Positions 34,901-42,654 of a DNA stretch of 64,000 nucleotides are shown here, in pieces. The position numbers and the translations under genes were made by a program. This DNA is from Gloeothece verrucosa PCC 7822 (GTDB lineage: Bacteria; Cyanobacteriota; Cyanobacteriia; Cyanobacteriales; Microcystaceae). Position 1 is the first letter of the stretch. Each line of letters begins with the position of its first letter. Location of the stretch: positions 5,944,501 to 6,008,500 of the forward strand of contig NC_014501.1 of NCBI RefSeq assembly GCF_000147335.1, written 5' to 3'. Under the pieces are notes generated by a model. It made no database searches. It worked only from the letters and a program-made list of their open reading frames with translations, and was not told the DNA's origin.

Positions 34901-36271
34901 CTTCATACCCTCACCGGGCATCAGAGTCCGGTTTATTCAGTGGCCTTTGCCCCTGATGGGGAAACCCTAGCCAGTGGGAGTTGGGATAATACCGTGAAAT
35001 TGTGGAATTACAAGAGCGGTGAATACCTTCATACCCTCACCGGGCATCAGAGTCCGGTTAGATCAGTGGCCTTTGCCCCCGATAGTCAAACCCTCGCCAG
35101 TGGGAGTGATGATCATACAGTGAAATTGTGGCATTACCAGAGCGGTGAATGCCTTCATACCCTCACCGGGCATCAGAGTCCGGTTTATTCAGTGGCCTTT
35201 GCCTCAAATAGTCAAACTCTCGCCAGTGGGAGTGATGATCATACAGTGAAATTGTGGCATTACAAAAGCGGTGAATGCCTTTATACCCTCACCGGGCATC
35301 AGAGAGGGGTTAGATCAGTGGCCTTTGCCCCCGATAGTCAAACCCTCGCCAGTGTGAGTGATGATCATACCGTGAAATTGTGGCATTACAAAAGCGGTGA
35401 ATGCCTTTATACCCTCACCGGGCATCAGAGTCAGGTTAGATCAGTGGCCTTTGCCCCTGATAGTCAAACCCTCGCCAGTGGGAGTGATGATCATACCGTG
35501 AAATTGTGGAATTACAAGAGCGGTGAATGCCTTCATACCCTCACCGGGCATCAGAGCCGGGTTTATTCAGTGGCCTTTGCTCCCGATAGTCAAACCCTCG
35601 CCAGTGGGAGTGATGATCATACCGTGAAATTGTGGAATTACAAGAGCGGTGAATGTCTTCATACCCTCACCGGGCATCAGAGATGGGTTTATTCAGTGGC
35701 CTTTGCCCCCGATAGTCAAACCCTCGCCAGTGGGAGTTGGGATAATACCGTGAAATTGTGGAATTACAAGAGCAGTGAATGCCTTCATACCCTCACCGGG
35801 CATGACAGAGGAATTAGAGCAGTGGCGTTTGCCCCCGATAATCAAACCCTAGCCAGTGGAAGTTGGGATAATACCGTGAAATTGTGGAATTACAAGAGCA
35901 GTGAATGCCTTCATACCCTCACCGGGCATCGGAGTGGGGTTAATTCAGTAGCGTTTGCCCCCGATAGTCAAACCCTAGCCAGTGGGAGTGAGGATAAAAC
36001 CGTGAAATTGTGGAATTACAAGAGCGGAGAATGCCTTCATACCCTCACCGGGCATCGGAGTCGGGTTAATTCTGTCGCTTTTTCTCCTGATGGTCGTCTT
36101 TTAGCCTCTGCTAGTGTAGATGCAACAATTAAAATCTGGGATGTCAAAACCGGTCAATGTCTCAAAACCCTCGATAACCGCCCCTACGCAGGTATGAACA
36201 TCACAGGGCTTAAGGGGTTAACCGACGCAGAACGAGCAACCCTCAAGGCATTAGGGGCAGTTGACAGTTAA
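31922..36271 (+). CDS. STAND NTPase: NACHT protein with degenerate nuclease-like domain and 14 WD40 repeats
   Basis: A 1449-residue protein. Regions in order: helical N-terminus with coiled coil (1-185); a Mrr/REase-like alpha-beta domain (about 195-305; SVKELVDEHKTDQGLIVANRR) whose catalytic acid-Lys pair is not obvious; NACHT ATPase with Walker A GEFGTGKT (about 369) and Walker B LLLLFDGFDEM (about 450); a helical segment; one pentapeptide-like stretch (FSGANLSESSF); and 14 WD40 repeats of exactly 42 residues from residue 836, enough for two seven-bladed propellers. It ends with the common MNITGLKGLTDAERATLKALGA tail split here as a known cyanobacterial motif. NACHT-WD40 proteins are NLR-like switches; an antiviral or self-recognition role is inferred. 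Confidence 0.9.
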   Translation: MFIIDDIIAELVSQAVNQAQDQAIRNETVLKLLNKFGLKPDQPPNDVEGVYKFTLIEYGIGKPKAVLDLFRQAEIKAAFSKAFSENDISLLLKEVDSCIDAYAWGDEIRRQNINYKEEVAKFSALFIEIVKRSRTATENLQDNKLDELQKSLTQIREQLETFNSLPEIYNKIAQLSGVTPALLPSTNPIKDNPLTQQMRTWFKTLGYQFESYEVWKDDYFEWIISIPGLFKTNRILVRGVTGEASINDVNSVKELVDEHKTDQGLIVANRRVATLARQEAKDPIYCYTFDELIDKQVDFSNYINWLEKEIERKGVNTSYVPLACRKDEIDEKTGRSLGKSIYDEKEGWIEGYIDKWLDDPAKEHISILGEFGTGKTWFVLHYAWESLKKYKEAKEKGVKRPRLPLVIPLRDYAKAVSVESLFSDFFFRKHELKLPGYSAFEQLNRMGKLLLLFDGFDEMAARIDRQQMINNFWELAKVVVPGSKAILTCRTEHFPEAQEGRSLLNAELKASTANLTGEPPQFEVLELEKLTDEQIKKIISKKANPGTLEKVINNPQLLDLARRPIMIDLIVEALPEIEAGKPLDMSRIYFYAVCHKIERDIKNERTFTTMADKLYFLCEIAWEMLSTDQMSLNYRLFPDHLRHCFKQEVEEDKNLDYWQFDMMGQSMLIRNSEGDYMPAHRSLLEFFVAYKFAVELGLLHSDFVKREEDLKHFASLNGQGEKALSIINLGATFGKQPLSKAVMDLLLPMLQPGKVTQQRLLDVIRETKGKTEDEVNYLGGNAATLALKLNPLALQREDLSQTIIKRGDFVNAFLYRVDFSGANLSESSFNEILGAVYSVAFSADGKLLATGDSHGVIRIWNTASRKELLTLTGHQSWVYSVAFAPDSQTLASGSEDNTVKLWNYQSGECLHTLTGHQKGVRSVAFAPDSQTLASGSDDHTVKLWNYKSGECLRTLTGHQSWVYSVAFAPDSQTLGSGSDDHTVKLWNYQSGECLHTLTGHQSPVYSVAFAPDGETLASGSWDNTVKLWNYKSGEYLHTLTGHQSPVRSVAFAPDSQTLASGSDDHTVKLWHYQSGECLHTLTGHQSPVYSVAFASNSQTLASGSDDHTVKLWHYKSGECLYTLTGHQRGVRSVAFAPDSQTLASVSDDHTVKLWHYKSGECLYTLTGHQSQVRSVAFAPDSQTLASGSDDHTVKLWNYKSGECLHTLTGHQSRVYSVAFAPDSQTLASGSDDHTVKLWNYKSGECLHTLTGHQRWVYSVAFAPDSQTLASGSWDNTVKLWNYKSSECLHTLTGHDRGIRAVAFAPDNQTLASGSWDNTVKLWNYKSSECLHTLTGHRSGVNSVAFAPDSQTLASGSEDKTVKLWNYKSGECLHTLTGHRSRVNSVAFSPDGRLLASASVDATIKIWDVKTGQCLKTLDNRPYAGMNITGLKGLTDAERATLKALGAVDS
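34427..36190 (+). repeat. 14 tandem 126-bp units encoding WD40 repeats
   Basis: The unit is exactly 126 bp and repeats 14 times in phase with the reading frame (units begin at 34427, 34553, ... 36065). Units 2-13 are nearly identical at DNA level, with differences concentrated in the few codons between GHQ and SVAF and at the codons for GS(D/E/W)D(H/N/K)T. The first and last units are diverged. This pattern indicates recent duplication or gene conversion with selection for differences at surface positions. Confidence 0.95.
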
Positions 36272-36354
36272 GATCAAATATAGCCCGCGTAGGCGTTGCT
36301 CTGGCCCAATAGCCGCACTCGATGCAAGTGTAGGAAACTAATTGATCCCCCCAA

Positions 36355-36373
36355 CCCCCCTTAATAAGGGGGG
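36355..36373. terminator. G/C-run hairpin between convergent genes
   Basis: CCCCCCTT aat AAGGGGGG foldback in the spacer between the NACHT gene and the convergent PEP-CTERM gene. It belongs to a dispersed cyanobacterial repeat type and may stop transcription from both sides. Confidence 0.45.
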
Positions 36374-36411
36374 CTTAGATATATTGGTTGGAAGAATAAA
36401 GCTAATTAATA

Positions 36412-37515
36412 TTACAAAATTTTGCGCCCTTTGCGGCTTTGCGCGAAAACCCCACCCATTCCCAACAAAAACAAAGCGCCCGTAACACTCGGTTCAGGGA
36501 CAGCAGTTAATTGATTAGAAGTATACAAAACCCCAATAGGGCGGCGTAACTTACTCGTTGTCGGCACAAAAAGAGCGCTCTCATTCCCAAACGAAGGCAG
36601 AGGATCACCCGTTACTCCATCAAAACGTAAGATTGCACCATAATTATTCTGGGTAAAATCAAAACCCACCGTATAAAGCAAGCCGCCCTGATCAAACGTC
36701 AAACCCCCAATAAAATTATTACTAGGACTCGTTTGAGTGTAATTCGTGGAAAGAGTAGCTTCCAACGCCCCCGTTACCAAATCATAACGCCTAATATCAT
36801 TAGCAAAATCGCTCACAAACAGGTCATTATCAGGTCCAATTGCCAACCCAAGCAAACTGACAAAGCCAAAACCATCCGGAGAAGCTGTCGGTTGATCAAT
36901 AAATACAGTAGGAGTCGTATCACCCGGCGCAAAACGTAACACCTGACTAGGCAAACCTGGAAAAGTACCCCCAACACTGCCTTGGGTAGTCACATAGAGG
37001 CTACCATCGGCCCCAAACAGCAAACCGTTAGGGCCATTTAATCCCCCTGACAAGCCATTTCCTGAAGCAAACACATCGATAAACGCCCCTGTCGTTCCGT
37101 CATAGCGCAAAATTTGGTCAGTGAGGAAGCTACTAACATAAAGATTCCCATCTGGCCCGAAAGCAGAGCCATAAGGACGAATCAGCCCGCCACCAGAGGC
37201 AAAAATCCCTTTAAACTGACCCGTCAAGCCATCATAACGAAGAATTGCAGAGTTAGCGGCTGTATCGCCACTGCTAACATAAAGATCTCCATTAGGCCCG
37301 TAGAGTAAATTATCCGGAGCGAACAAACCCCCCTCACCAGGAGCAATAAAATTGCCTAAAAAGGCTCCTGTTTGTTCATTAAAAATAACCACATTGTTTC
37401 CTTGAGTATTGCCAACCAGTAGAGTAGCACTAGCTTGGGAAATGCCCAGACAAAAAGAACCCAGTGTACTGAGTAAGAGGGACGTGGGAAGGAAAAAAGA
37501 TTTATAAAGCATCAA
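36412..37515 (-). CDS. PEP-CTERM beta-propeller protein
   Basis: A 367-residue exported protein. An N-terminal signal peptide (LPTSLLLSTLGSFCLGISQASA) is followed by NHL/Vgb-like propeller repeats with the recurring pattern GPDGNLYVSS ... ILRYDG, and by the PEP-CTERM sorting signal: VPEPS, a hydrophobic helix (VTGALFLLGMGGVF) and a basic end (RKGRK). PEP-CTERM proteins are processed by an exosortase and attached to the surface or released in matrix; the exosortase is not in this window. Confidence 0.88.
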   Translation of the reverse strand: MMLYKSFFLPTSLLLSTLGSFCLGISQASATLLVGNTQGNNVVIFNEQTGAFLGNFIAPGEGGLFAPDNLLYGPNGDLYVSSGDTAANSAILRYDGLTGQFKGIFASGGGLIRPYGSAFGPDGNLYVSSFLTDQILRYDGTTGAFIDVFASGNGLSGGLNGPNGLLFGADGSLYVTTQGSVGGTFPGLPSQVLRFAPGDTTPTVFIDQPTASPDGFGFVSLLGLAIGPDNDLFVSDFANDIRRYDLVTGALEATLSTNYTQTSPSNNFIGGLTFDQGGLLYTVGFDFTQNNYGAILRFDGVTGDPLPSFGNESALFVPTTSKLRRPIGVLYTSNQLTAVPEPSVTGALFLLGMGGVFAQSRKGRKIL

Positions 37516-37724
37516 ATTTCTCTAAATTTCTGAAATATACACTTTACTACATATTTTCGGATAGTCTCGCTGTAGTGAGGTGAGTGATTGCCCACCCCAC
37601 TAAAATCATGACTAGAATAAAATTAGATAACTGTAAGTCAAGTTAGTCTGAACTAGAAAAGCTTTTATTTTCGAGTAAAAGACTGGCTTTTTCTTGTGCC
37701 CTGAAGTCAGAGAAAAGCCAAGAA

Positions 37725-38333
37725 TTATGCAGTTTCATGTTCTTTTTTAGTCGATTTAGCCAATTTTTTCTTAAAAGATGCTCCGAAACCAAGGGCTGTA
37801 CCCACACCTAACAAAGTAAAAGGTTCTGGAACAGGGCTTACACTGATAGAACCGGAATTTTGATCTAATAGTATTGATGTTGACACTTGATCGACATCTT
37901 TGTATAGTCTCAAAGACTCACCAATTTTTCCTTGAAAGAAGTATTCTCCGATAACACCCGTACCTCCGGCTATATCGAAATCACCAAACAAGGTTTTAGT
38001 GGCAGTATCAAAATTAAATTTAAAAAATGACGATTCGGATACGCCGCCCGCAACTGTGTTATAAGTTCCTAGAAAAGTGTCAGAAGGATCATAGAAAGAG
38101 ACACTCAAAGATTGTAGATAATCAGTCGCTCCAGAACCGCTTTCAGTAATGATTGTTGGTGCTGTAGTTTCGTCATAGCTAAAAGTTCCTGCTGCTGAAT
38201 AGCCTGCATCACCTTCCCAATTAAACTTGAATGTAATAGCTTGAGCGGGATTAGCCGCATTAATTAAAGCCGCTACCGATAGAACAGTTGTTGCCATTAC
38301 AGTAGTGGCGATATTGGTTGAAAGAGTTTTCAT
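37725..38333 (-). CDS. PEP-CTERM sorting-domain protein, 202 aa
   Basis: Exported protein with signal peptide (ending NPAQA), a beta-rich middle domain of unknown function (FKFNWEGDAGYSAAGTFSYD and onward) and a C-terminal PEP-CTERM tail: VPEPFTLLGVGTALGFGASF followed by KKKLAKSTKK. It shares no visible middle-domain similarity with the neighbouring PEP-CTERM protein at 36412. Both are on the same strand but 209 bases apart. Confidence 0.87.
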   Translation of the reverse strand: MKTLSTNIATTVMATTVLSVAALINAANPAQAITFKFNWEGDAGYSAAGTFSYDETTAPTIITESGSGATDYLQSLSVSFYDPSDTFLGTYNTVAGGVSESSFFKFNFDTATKTLFGDFDIAGGTGVIGEYFFQGKIGESLRLYKDVDQVSTSILLDQNSGSISVSPVPEPFTLLGVGTALGFGASFKKKLAKSTKKEHETA

Positions 38334-38555
38334 TATTTTTCTTAAATTGAACTTAAGACTGAAATGTCTATCTCTTTATAAAAGTTATTCAACCATTTGT
38401 CAATTAAAAAATTTTATCTTAATTTTAATCAAAATATAATCCAACTATTGGGCAAAAAATCAACATTTTCTCTTTAATAACCTATAAATAGGCAAATTTT
38501 GCCTTAAAATTGCGATAAATGGTAGATTCGCTTTAGGAGCGAAATTCAGCTAATA

Positions 38556-39188
38556 TTATCCCAACTTTTTTAAAAGAGATACTAATACATTTTTCTTGAT
38601 CACATAAACATTTTGAATCTGAGTATCACCCATTTCTAAACGCGCCTTAGTCGCACAAATAATAGGAGTAACAGAACGAACCCCTCTATTATTTTTCAAA
38701 TATTCCGCTTGTTGTTTAACTAGATCCAACATATCTTGACCATAGACACTCTGTCCGTAAACCGCAAGCAACCGAGAACCATCATAAAAAATACTCTCGG
38801 CATCCTCTTGAACATTAATCACAAAACACCGGCCTTGTGGAGAGCGTAAAAAAACCTCAGCATTTCCCAAATAACTGACCGGAATATTGTATTCAATTTT
38901 CCAGCCGCTATAGGCTAAATGGTCTAATAATAACGCCATTTCGCTGTCAGCCTTAGCTCCTTCAGTTGCTATTTGAGCAAACCTTTTTAGCTTTTCTGCC
39001 CGCCTAATAATCAAAATAGCGCTGACCCAACAACTCACACAAATAAAAATAGATAAATCAGTAATTCTCAAAAATAAATAATGTATAATAGGAATAATAG
39101 CTAAAAAAACAGCCGCCCAAAAGTAAACCCAAGCCTTATTCTGACGATTTTGTCCCATGTAACGAAGTGGTAAATCTGCTTTAACCAT
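38556..39188 (-). CDS. Membrane protein with NERD-like domain
   Basis: A 210-residue protein with two hydrophobic segments near residues 18-60 and a cytoplasmic C-terminal domain. The stretch GAKADSEMALLLDHL ... WKIEYNIPVSYLGNAEVFLRSPQGRCFVINVQ follows the pattern of NERD (nuclease-related) domains, where the core is AE...L...DH...GNID...V.P.G.FVIEVK. The expected Lys of the catalytic pair is Gln here (NVQ), so nuclease activity is doubtful. Function unknown. Confidence 0.7.
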   Translation of the reverse strand: MVKADLPLRYMGQNRQNKAWVYFWAAVFLAIIPIIHYLFLRITDLSIFICVSCWVSAILIIRRAEKLKRFAQIATEGAKADSEMALLLDHLAYSGWKIEYNIPVSYLGNAEVFLRSPQGRCFVINVQEDAESIFYDGSRLLAVYGQSVYGQDMLDLVKQQAEYLKNNRGVRSVTPIICATKARLEMGDTQIQNVYVIKKNVLVSLLKKLG

Positions 39189-39385
39189 TTTATCGTTTTC
39201 TACTGGTTAATTTCCGTTTTTTTATTATAAATAAAATTGAGGATAAAAAAGCAATAAATGGGTAATGCACAAAAAAATTTAAAATTGCTTCACAAATTCA
39301 TAGTGGTTGCTAAAGAGAATTTTATCTTAATTTATTCCTAATAAAAAATCGACTATTTGGGCGTTAATACCAGTACATTTACTGA

Positions 39386-39432
39386 ATAAAAAAAAGAAGC
39401 CCAGTCTAAAACTTTAGACTATTTTGGCTTCC
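39386..39432 (-). terminator. Intrinsic terminator of the alkene reductase gene
   Basis: On the minus strand: stem AGTCTAAA / TTTAGACT (39403-39420) extended after a bulge by AAGCC / GGCTT (39398-39402 and 39426-39430), followed by eight or more T. It lies about 30 bases beyond the stop codon at 39459. Confidence 0.85.
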
Positions 39433-39458
39433 CGAATCGCTAAATTTATTTAAGTCAA

Positions 39459-40565
39459 CTAAGATTCTTGATAAAACGGATAATCTGTATAGCCTTTTGC
39501 ATCAAAAGAATACCAATCTTTAATGTCGGCTGGTGGATTTAGAGGCCAATGATGAGCAAGCCGCTCAACCAAATCAGGATTACTAATAAAAGGCCGTCCA
39601 AAGGCAATTAAATCGGCGAAACCATTACTAATAGTTTCATCTGCACTTTCTGGAGTATAACCACAATTTCCCATTAAAGGGTCTGAAAATACATCTCTAA
39701 ATTCTTTTAAAGTCATAGGCTCTCCCAATTGATGAAAGCCAAAGCCTAGTCCATCAACGATATGTAAATAAGATAATTGATAAGCATTTAATTGTTGAGC
39801 AACATAGAGAAAAGTTTCTCGATAATCGGGGGAACCCATATCATTATAAACTCCGTTAGGAGAAAGCCTGACTGCCAGTCTAGAAGGCGGAAATACTGTT
39901 AAAATAGCTTCAACAATTTCTTTAAGAAAACGATAGCGATTTTCTACGCTCCCTCCATATTGATCTGTCCGTTGATTAGTTTTAGACTGAAGAAAAGTAT
40001 CTATTAAATAACCATTTGCCCCATGAATTTCTACCCCATCAAATCCCGCTATTTTAGCGTTGCGGGCGGCTTGACAATAATTTTCTACGATTTGAGGTAT
40101 TTCTTCAGTTTCTAAGGCACGTGGCGTTTCATAGGGTTGTTTTCCTTTAGGGGTATGAATATAATCCCCATTAATTTTGATTGCACTGGGTGCCACAGGT
40201 AGTTGATTATTTTCGTGAAAACTGCTGTGAGAAGCACGTCCACAATGCCAAAGTTGCAGAAAAATAGGTGTTCCTTGACGATGAACTGCCTCTACCACTT
40301 GTTTCCAAGCTTCAGTCTGTTCATCAGTATAAATACCTGGGGTATTTAACCATCCGTTGGCCTGTGGTGAAATGACAGTAGCTTCTGTAATAATCAACCC
40401 TGCACCGGACCTTTGAGCATAATATTCGGCCATTAAAGCGTTAGGAATACGTTCAACTCCGGCTCGTGAGCGTGTCATTGGTGCCATTGCCACGCGATTT
40501 TTTAGTGACAAATCTCTTAATTGAAAAGGGCTAAGGAGCGATGATAAAGCGGTTTGAGCTTGCAT
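39459..40565 (-). CDS. Old-yellow-enzyme family alkene reductase (NADH:flavin oxidoreductase)
   Basis: A 368-residue FMN-dependent TIM-barrel enzyme of the NemA/OYE group that reduces activated C=C bonds. Typical blocks: SPFQLRDLSLKNRVAMAPMTRSRA at the N-terminus, FLQLWHCGRASH, FDGVEIHGANGYLIDTFL with the substrate-binding His and Asn of HGAN, NQRTDQYGGSVENR, and GRPFISNPDLVERL near the end. Full length. Physiological substrate unknown. It ends at a strong terminator and is monocistronic. Confidence 0.92.
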   Translation of the reverse strand: MQAQTALSSLLSPFQLRDLSLKNRVAMAPMTRSRAGVERIPNALMAEYYAQRSGAGLIITEATVISPQANGWLNTPGIYTDEQTEAWKQVVEAVHRQGTPIFLQLWHCGRASHSSFHENNQLPVAPSAIKINGDYIHTPKGKQPYETPRALETEEIPQIVENYCQAARNAKIAGFDGVEIHGANGYLIDTFLQSKTNQRTDQYGGSVENRYRFLKEIVEAILTVFPPSRLAVRLSPNGVYNDMGSPDYRETFLYVAQQLNAYQLSYLHIVDGLGFGFHQLGEPMTLKEFRDVFSDPLMGNCGYTPESADETISNGFADLIAFGRPFISNPDLVERLAHHWPLNPPADIKDWYSFDAKGYTDYPFYQES

Positions 40566-41217
40566 TTACTGCTTACCTAATTTTGATGAGGCTTATAATA
40601 TAATAAAAACTCAATATCAGCAACTATCTTAGGGGCAATCGACTTATATTTTATCAGTTTGAGTAGGAAAATTTTTAAGATTAAATCAAATAAAATGTCA
40701 AAAAATTTCGCCAAAAACCCTTAAGGTACTTCAAAAGCTTGATTAAAACGGGTAAATACACGGATGATTTTTGAGAAAAAGTCGAGGATTATATAAATAA
40801 GATAAAAATTTCCTCTTGCCTTTAACTTAAGTTAATCAGAGAGAAGCAATAATCAGATTTTTCCCCTGATTAACTTAAAAATTTTTACTAATAAATAATC
40901 TTAAAAATTTTTCCAAGGAAAGTAACTTAGTTATCCCTTTTTTCCTTAATCATCAGATTTCTCCCCTTTAATTTTCTCTTAATCTCCCTGAATTGGCGCT
41001 CTTGTTGGCAAAGATGAGATGCAGGTTCAGGGAAATTTGCTATTGAAAATATGAGTTCTAATGATTAAGGCTGGGGGACAACGCTCGTGTTCGGCACTCT
41101 AGCAGGAGACTTTCGCCAAGCGTGTCTTGTTCGGCAAGTTTTTTAGCCGCCGTATGAACTGATCAGCTATCTTAATCTTTTAAGATTATTAAGAGTAATG
41201 ATTATGAGTTGAGTTCA
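40566..41217. other. 650-base intergenic region with long inverted repeat
   Basis: No gene seen. A perfect 13-bp inverted repeat TTAAGTTAATCAG (40827-40839) / CTGATTAACTTAA (40866-40878) with a 26-base loop is the main structure. Nearer the downstream gene a smaller foldback AATCTTTTAAGATT lies at about 41173-41186. The long distance for two divergent genes leaves room for an unannotated small RNA. Confidence 0.45.
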
Positions 41218-41472
41218 ATGCGTCTGCCAGAAACGATCGCTTATGTGAGAATTACCCATCAATCTTGGCAACAGGGTAAAATTGAAGGAGAAGTGAGAGC
41301 GGCTTCCTATCAATGGCGGTTTCAGTGGCATTTTCAAGGCGGTAAGCTATCGGTTCAACCTTCTTTGGGACGAGCATTAATTTTTGAACCCCTAGGACGT
41401 TTTCTAGAACGACATGATTATCAGTTAGAAGCCGGAGGAGATTATCAGTTTACTCTACGTGCCAAACTCTAA
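41218..41472 (+). CDS. Small conserved cyanobacterial protein (DUF3146-like)
   Basis: An 84-residue basic protein (RLPETIAYVRITHQSW at the front, FLERHDYQLEAGGDYQFTLRAKL at the end) that appears all-beta. I recall a cyanobacteria-restricted family of this size and pattern, DUF3146, but cannot confirm it here. The ATG at 41218 is preferred over a TTG three codons earlier. Convergent with the atp operon, sharing a terminator hairpin. Confidence 0.65.
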   Translation: MRLPETIAYVRITHQSWQQGKIEGEVRAASYQWRFQWHFQGGKLSVQPSLGRALIFEPLGRFLERHDYQLEAGGDYQFTLRAKL

Positions 41473-41498
41473 AACAAAAAAGCCCGCATCGACGGGCT
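41472..41498 (-). terminator. Intrinsic terminator of the atp operon
   Basis: Stem AGCCCG catcga CGGGCT (41481-41498). Read on the minus strand it is followed directly by TTTTTTG. It lies 22 bases past the stop of the gamma-subunit gene and closes the eight-gene operon. Confidence 0.9.
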
Positions 41499-41520
41499 AA
41501 GAGAATTATGCAAATAGATT

Positions 41521-42465
41521 TTAAAGAGCGTTAGCACCAGCAACCACTTCCAAAATTTCTTGAGTAATGGCGGCTTGACGAGCTTTGTTATAAGAGAGAG
41601 TCAGAGTGGTAATTAATTGACCTGCGTTATCACTGGCGCTACTCATCGCTGTCATTCGTGCGGCGAGTTCACTAGCGGCTGATTCTTGTAACGCTCTGAG
41701 TAATTGGTTATTGAGATACAGAGGCAGTAAAGAATCTAGGATTTGGACCGGGTCTTGTTCAAAAATCATATCTTGGGGAAAACTGCTGACTGTGGCGGTG
41801 ACTTTTTCCCGTTCTACCTGAAACTTTCCGCCTTTGGTCACTAAGCGAAAAATTTCATCATCCTGAGCATCTAATCCCTTGGTGGTTAAAGGTAAGAGGG
41901 TTTGCACCACCGGTTTAGAACTAATCAGAGACACAAATCGGGTGTAAATCAACTCAACACGATCAACAATTTCTGACAAAAACAAAGATAACAGTTCATC
42001 AGAAATAGTCGAAGCTTCCGTTGCACTGGGAATCTGACTCAATTCAGTATACTTAGTCTGAATAGGAGCATTGCGGCGTTCAAAATACTGAACCGCTTTG
42101 CGTCCAATTAAAACCAGTTTGTAATCTATACCTTGGCTTTTAAGTTCTTTAATGCGCTGTTCTGCCCGCTTAATGACGTTAGTATTATAACCGCCGCACA
42201 AACCGCGATCACCAGTTACTACTAATAGGGCTACGGTTTTGACCTGCCGTTGAGTTAATAGAGGCAGACTTACTTCTCCAAATTGTAGCCGGTTTTGTAA
42301 ATTATAAAGAACCTGAGCTAAAGCATCAGCGAAGGGACGGGTAGCGATCACTTGTTCTTGGGCACGACGCACTTTAGCCGCCGCTACAAGACGCATAGCT
42401 TCTGTAATTTTTTTCGTATTTTTAACCGACTGGATACGGTCCCGAATAAATTTGAGATTAGGCAT
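41521..42465 (-). CDS. atpG: ATP synthase gamma subunit
   Basis: Central rotor shaft of F1 (called atpC in cyanobacterial nomenclature). 314 residues, with the family start MPNLKFIRDRIQSVKNTKKITEAM and the C-terminal helix ASELAARMTAMSSASDNAGQLI. The segment around residues 195-235 (LTTKGLDAQDDEIFRLVTKGGKF) is the phototroph-specific insertion that tempers ATP hydrolysis; the cysteine pair of the plant thiol switch is absent, as expected in cyanobacteria. Last gene of the operon, 189 bases after atpA across a repeat-rich gap. Confidence 0.96.
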   Translation of the reverse strand: MPNLKFIRDRIQSVKNTKKITEAMRLVAAAKVRRAQEQVIATRPFADALAQVLYNLQNRLQFGEVSLPLLTQRQVKTVALLVVTGDRGLCGGYNTNVIKRAEQRIKELKSQGIDYKLVLIGRKAVQYFERRNAPIQTKYTELSQIPSATEASTISDELLSLFLSEIVDRVELIYTRFVSLISSKPVVQTLLPLTTKGLDAQDDEIFRLVTKGGKFQVEREKVTATVSSFPQDMIFEQDPVQILDSLLPLYLNNQLLRALQESAASELAARMTAMSSASDNAGQLITTLTLSYNKARQAAITQEILEVVAGANAL

Positions 42466-42477
42466 AATCTTGCTGGT

Positions 42478-42654
42478 TAATTTTTAGGGGTAAGCTGATA
42501 GTTCTAAGTCATTAGTTTTTCTTTTTTAGTCATTAGTCAATAGTCCTTAGTCCTGGTTGTTAGTTATCAGTATCCCAGTGAAAAATAGCCAAAGATTCTT
42601 GATTAATAACCCATGACTAATGACTCATGACTAATGACTAATAACTAATGACTC
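42478..42654. repeat. TTAGTCA-type repeats between atpA and atpG
   Basis: Units of TTAGTCA cluster at about 42526-42560, and their reverse complements (TGACTAA) cluster at 42611-42652, so the spacer could fold into an imperfect long hairpin inside the operon transcript. The repeat type is common in cyanobacterial spacers. Confidence 0.7.

Noticed and set aside
34427..36190. Regular 126-bp repeats that might be taken for a CRISPR array
   Set aside because: The units are contiguous, in frame and encode WD40 blades; there are no spacers between constant repeats and no cas genes in the window.
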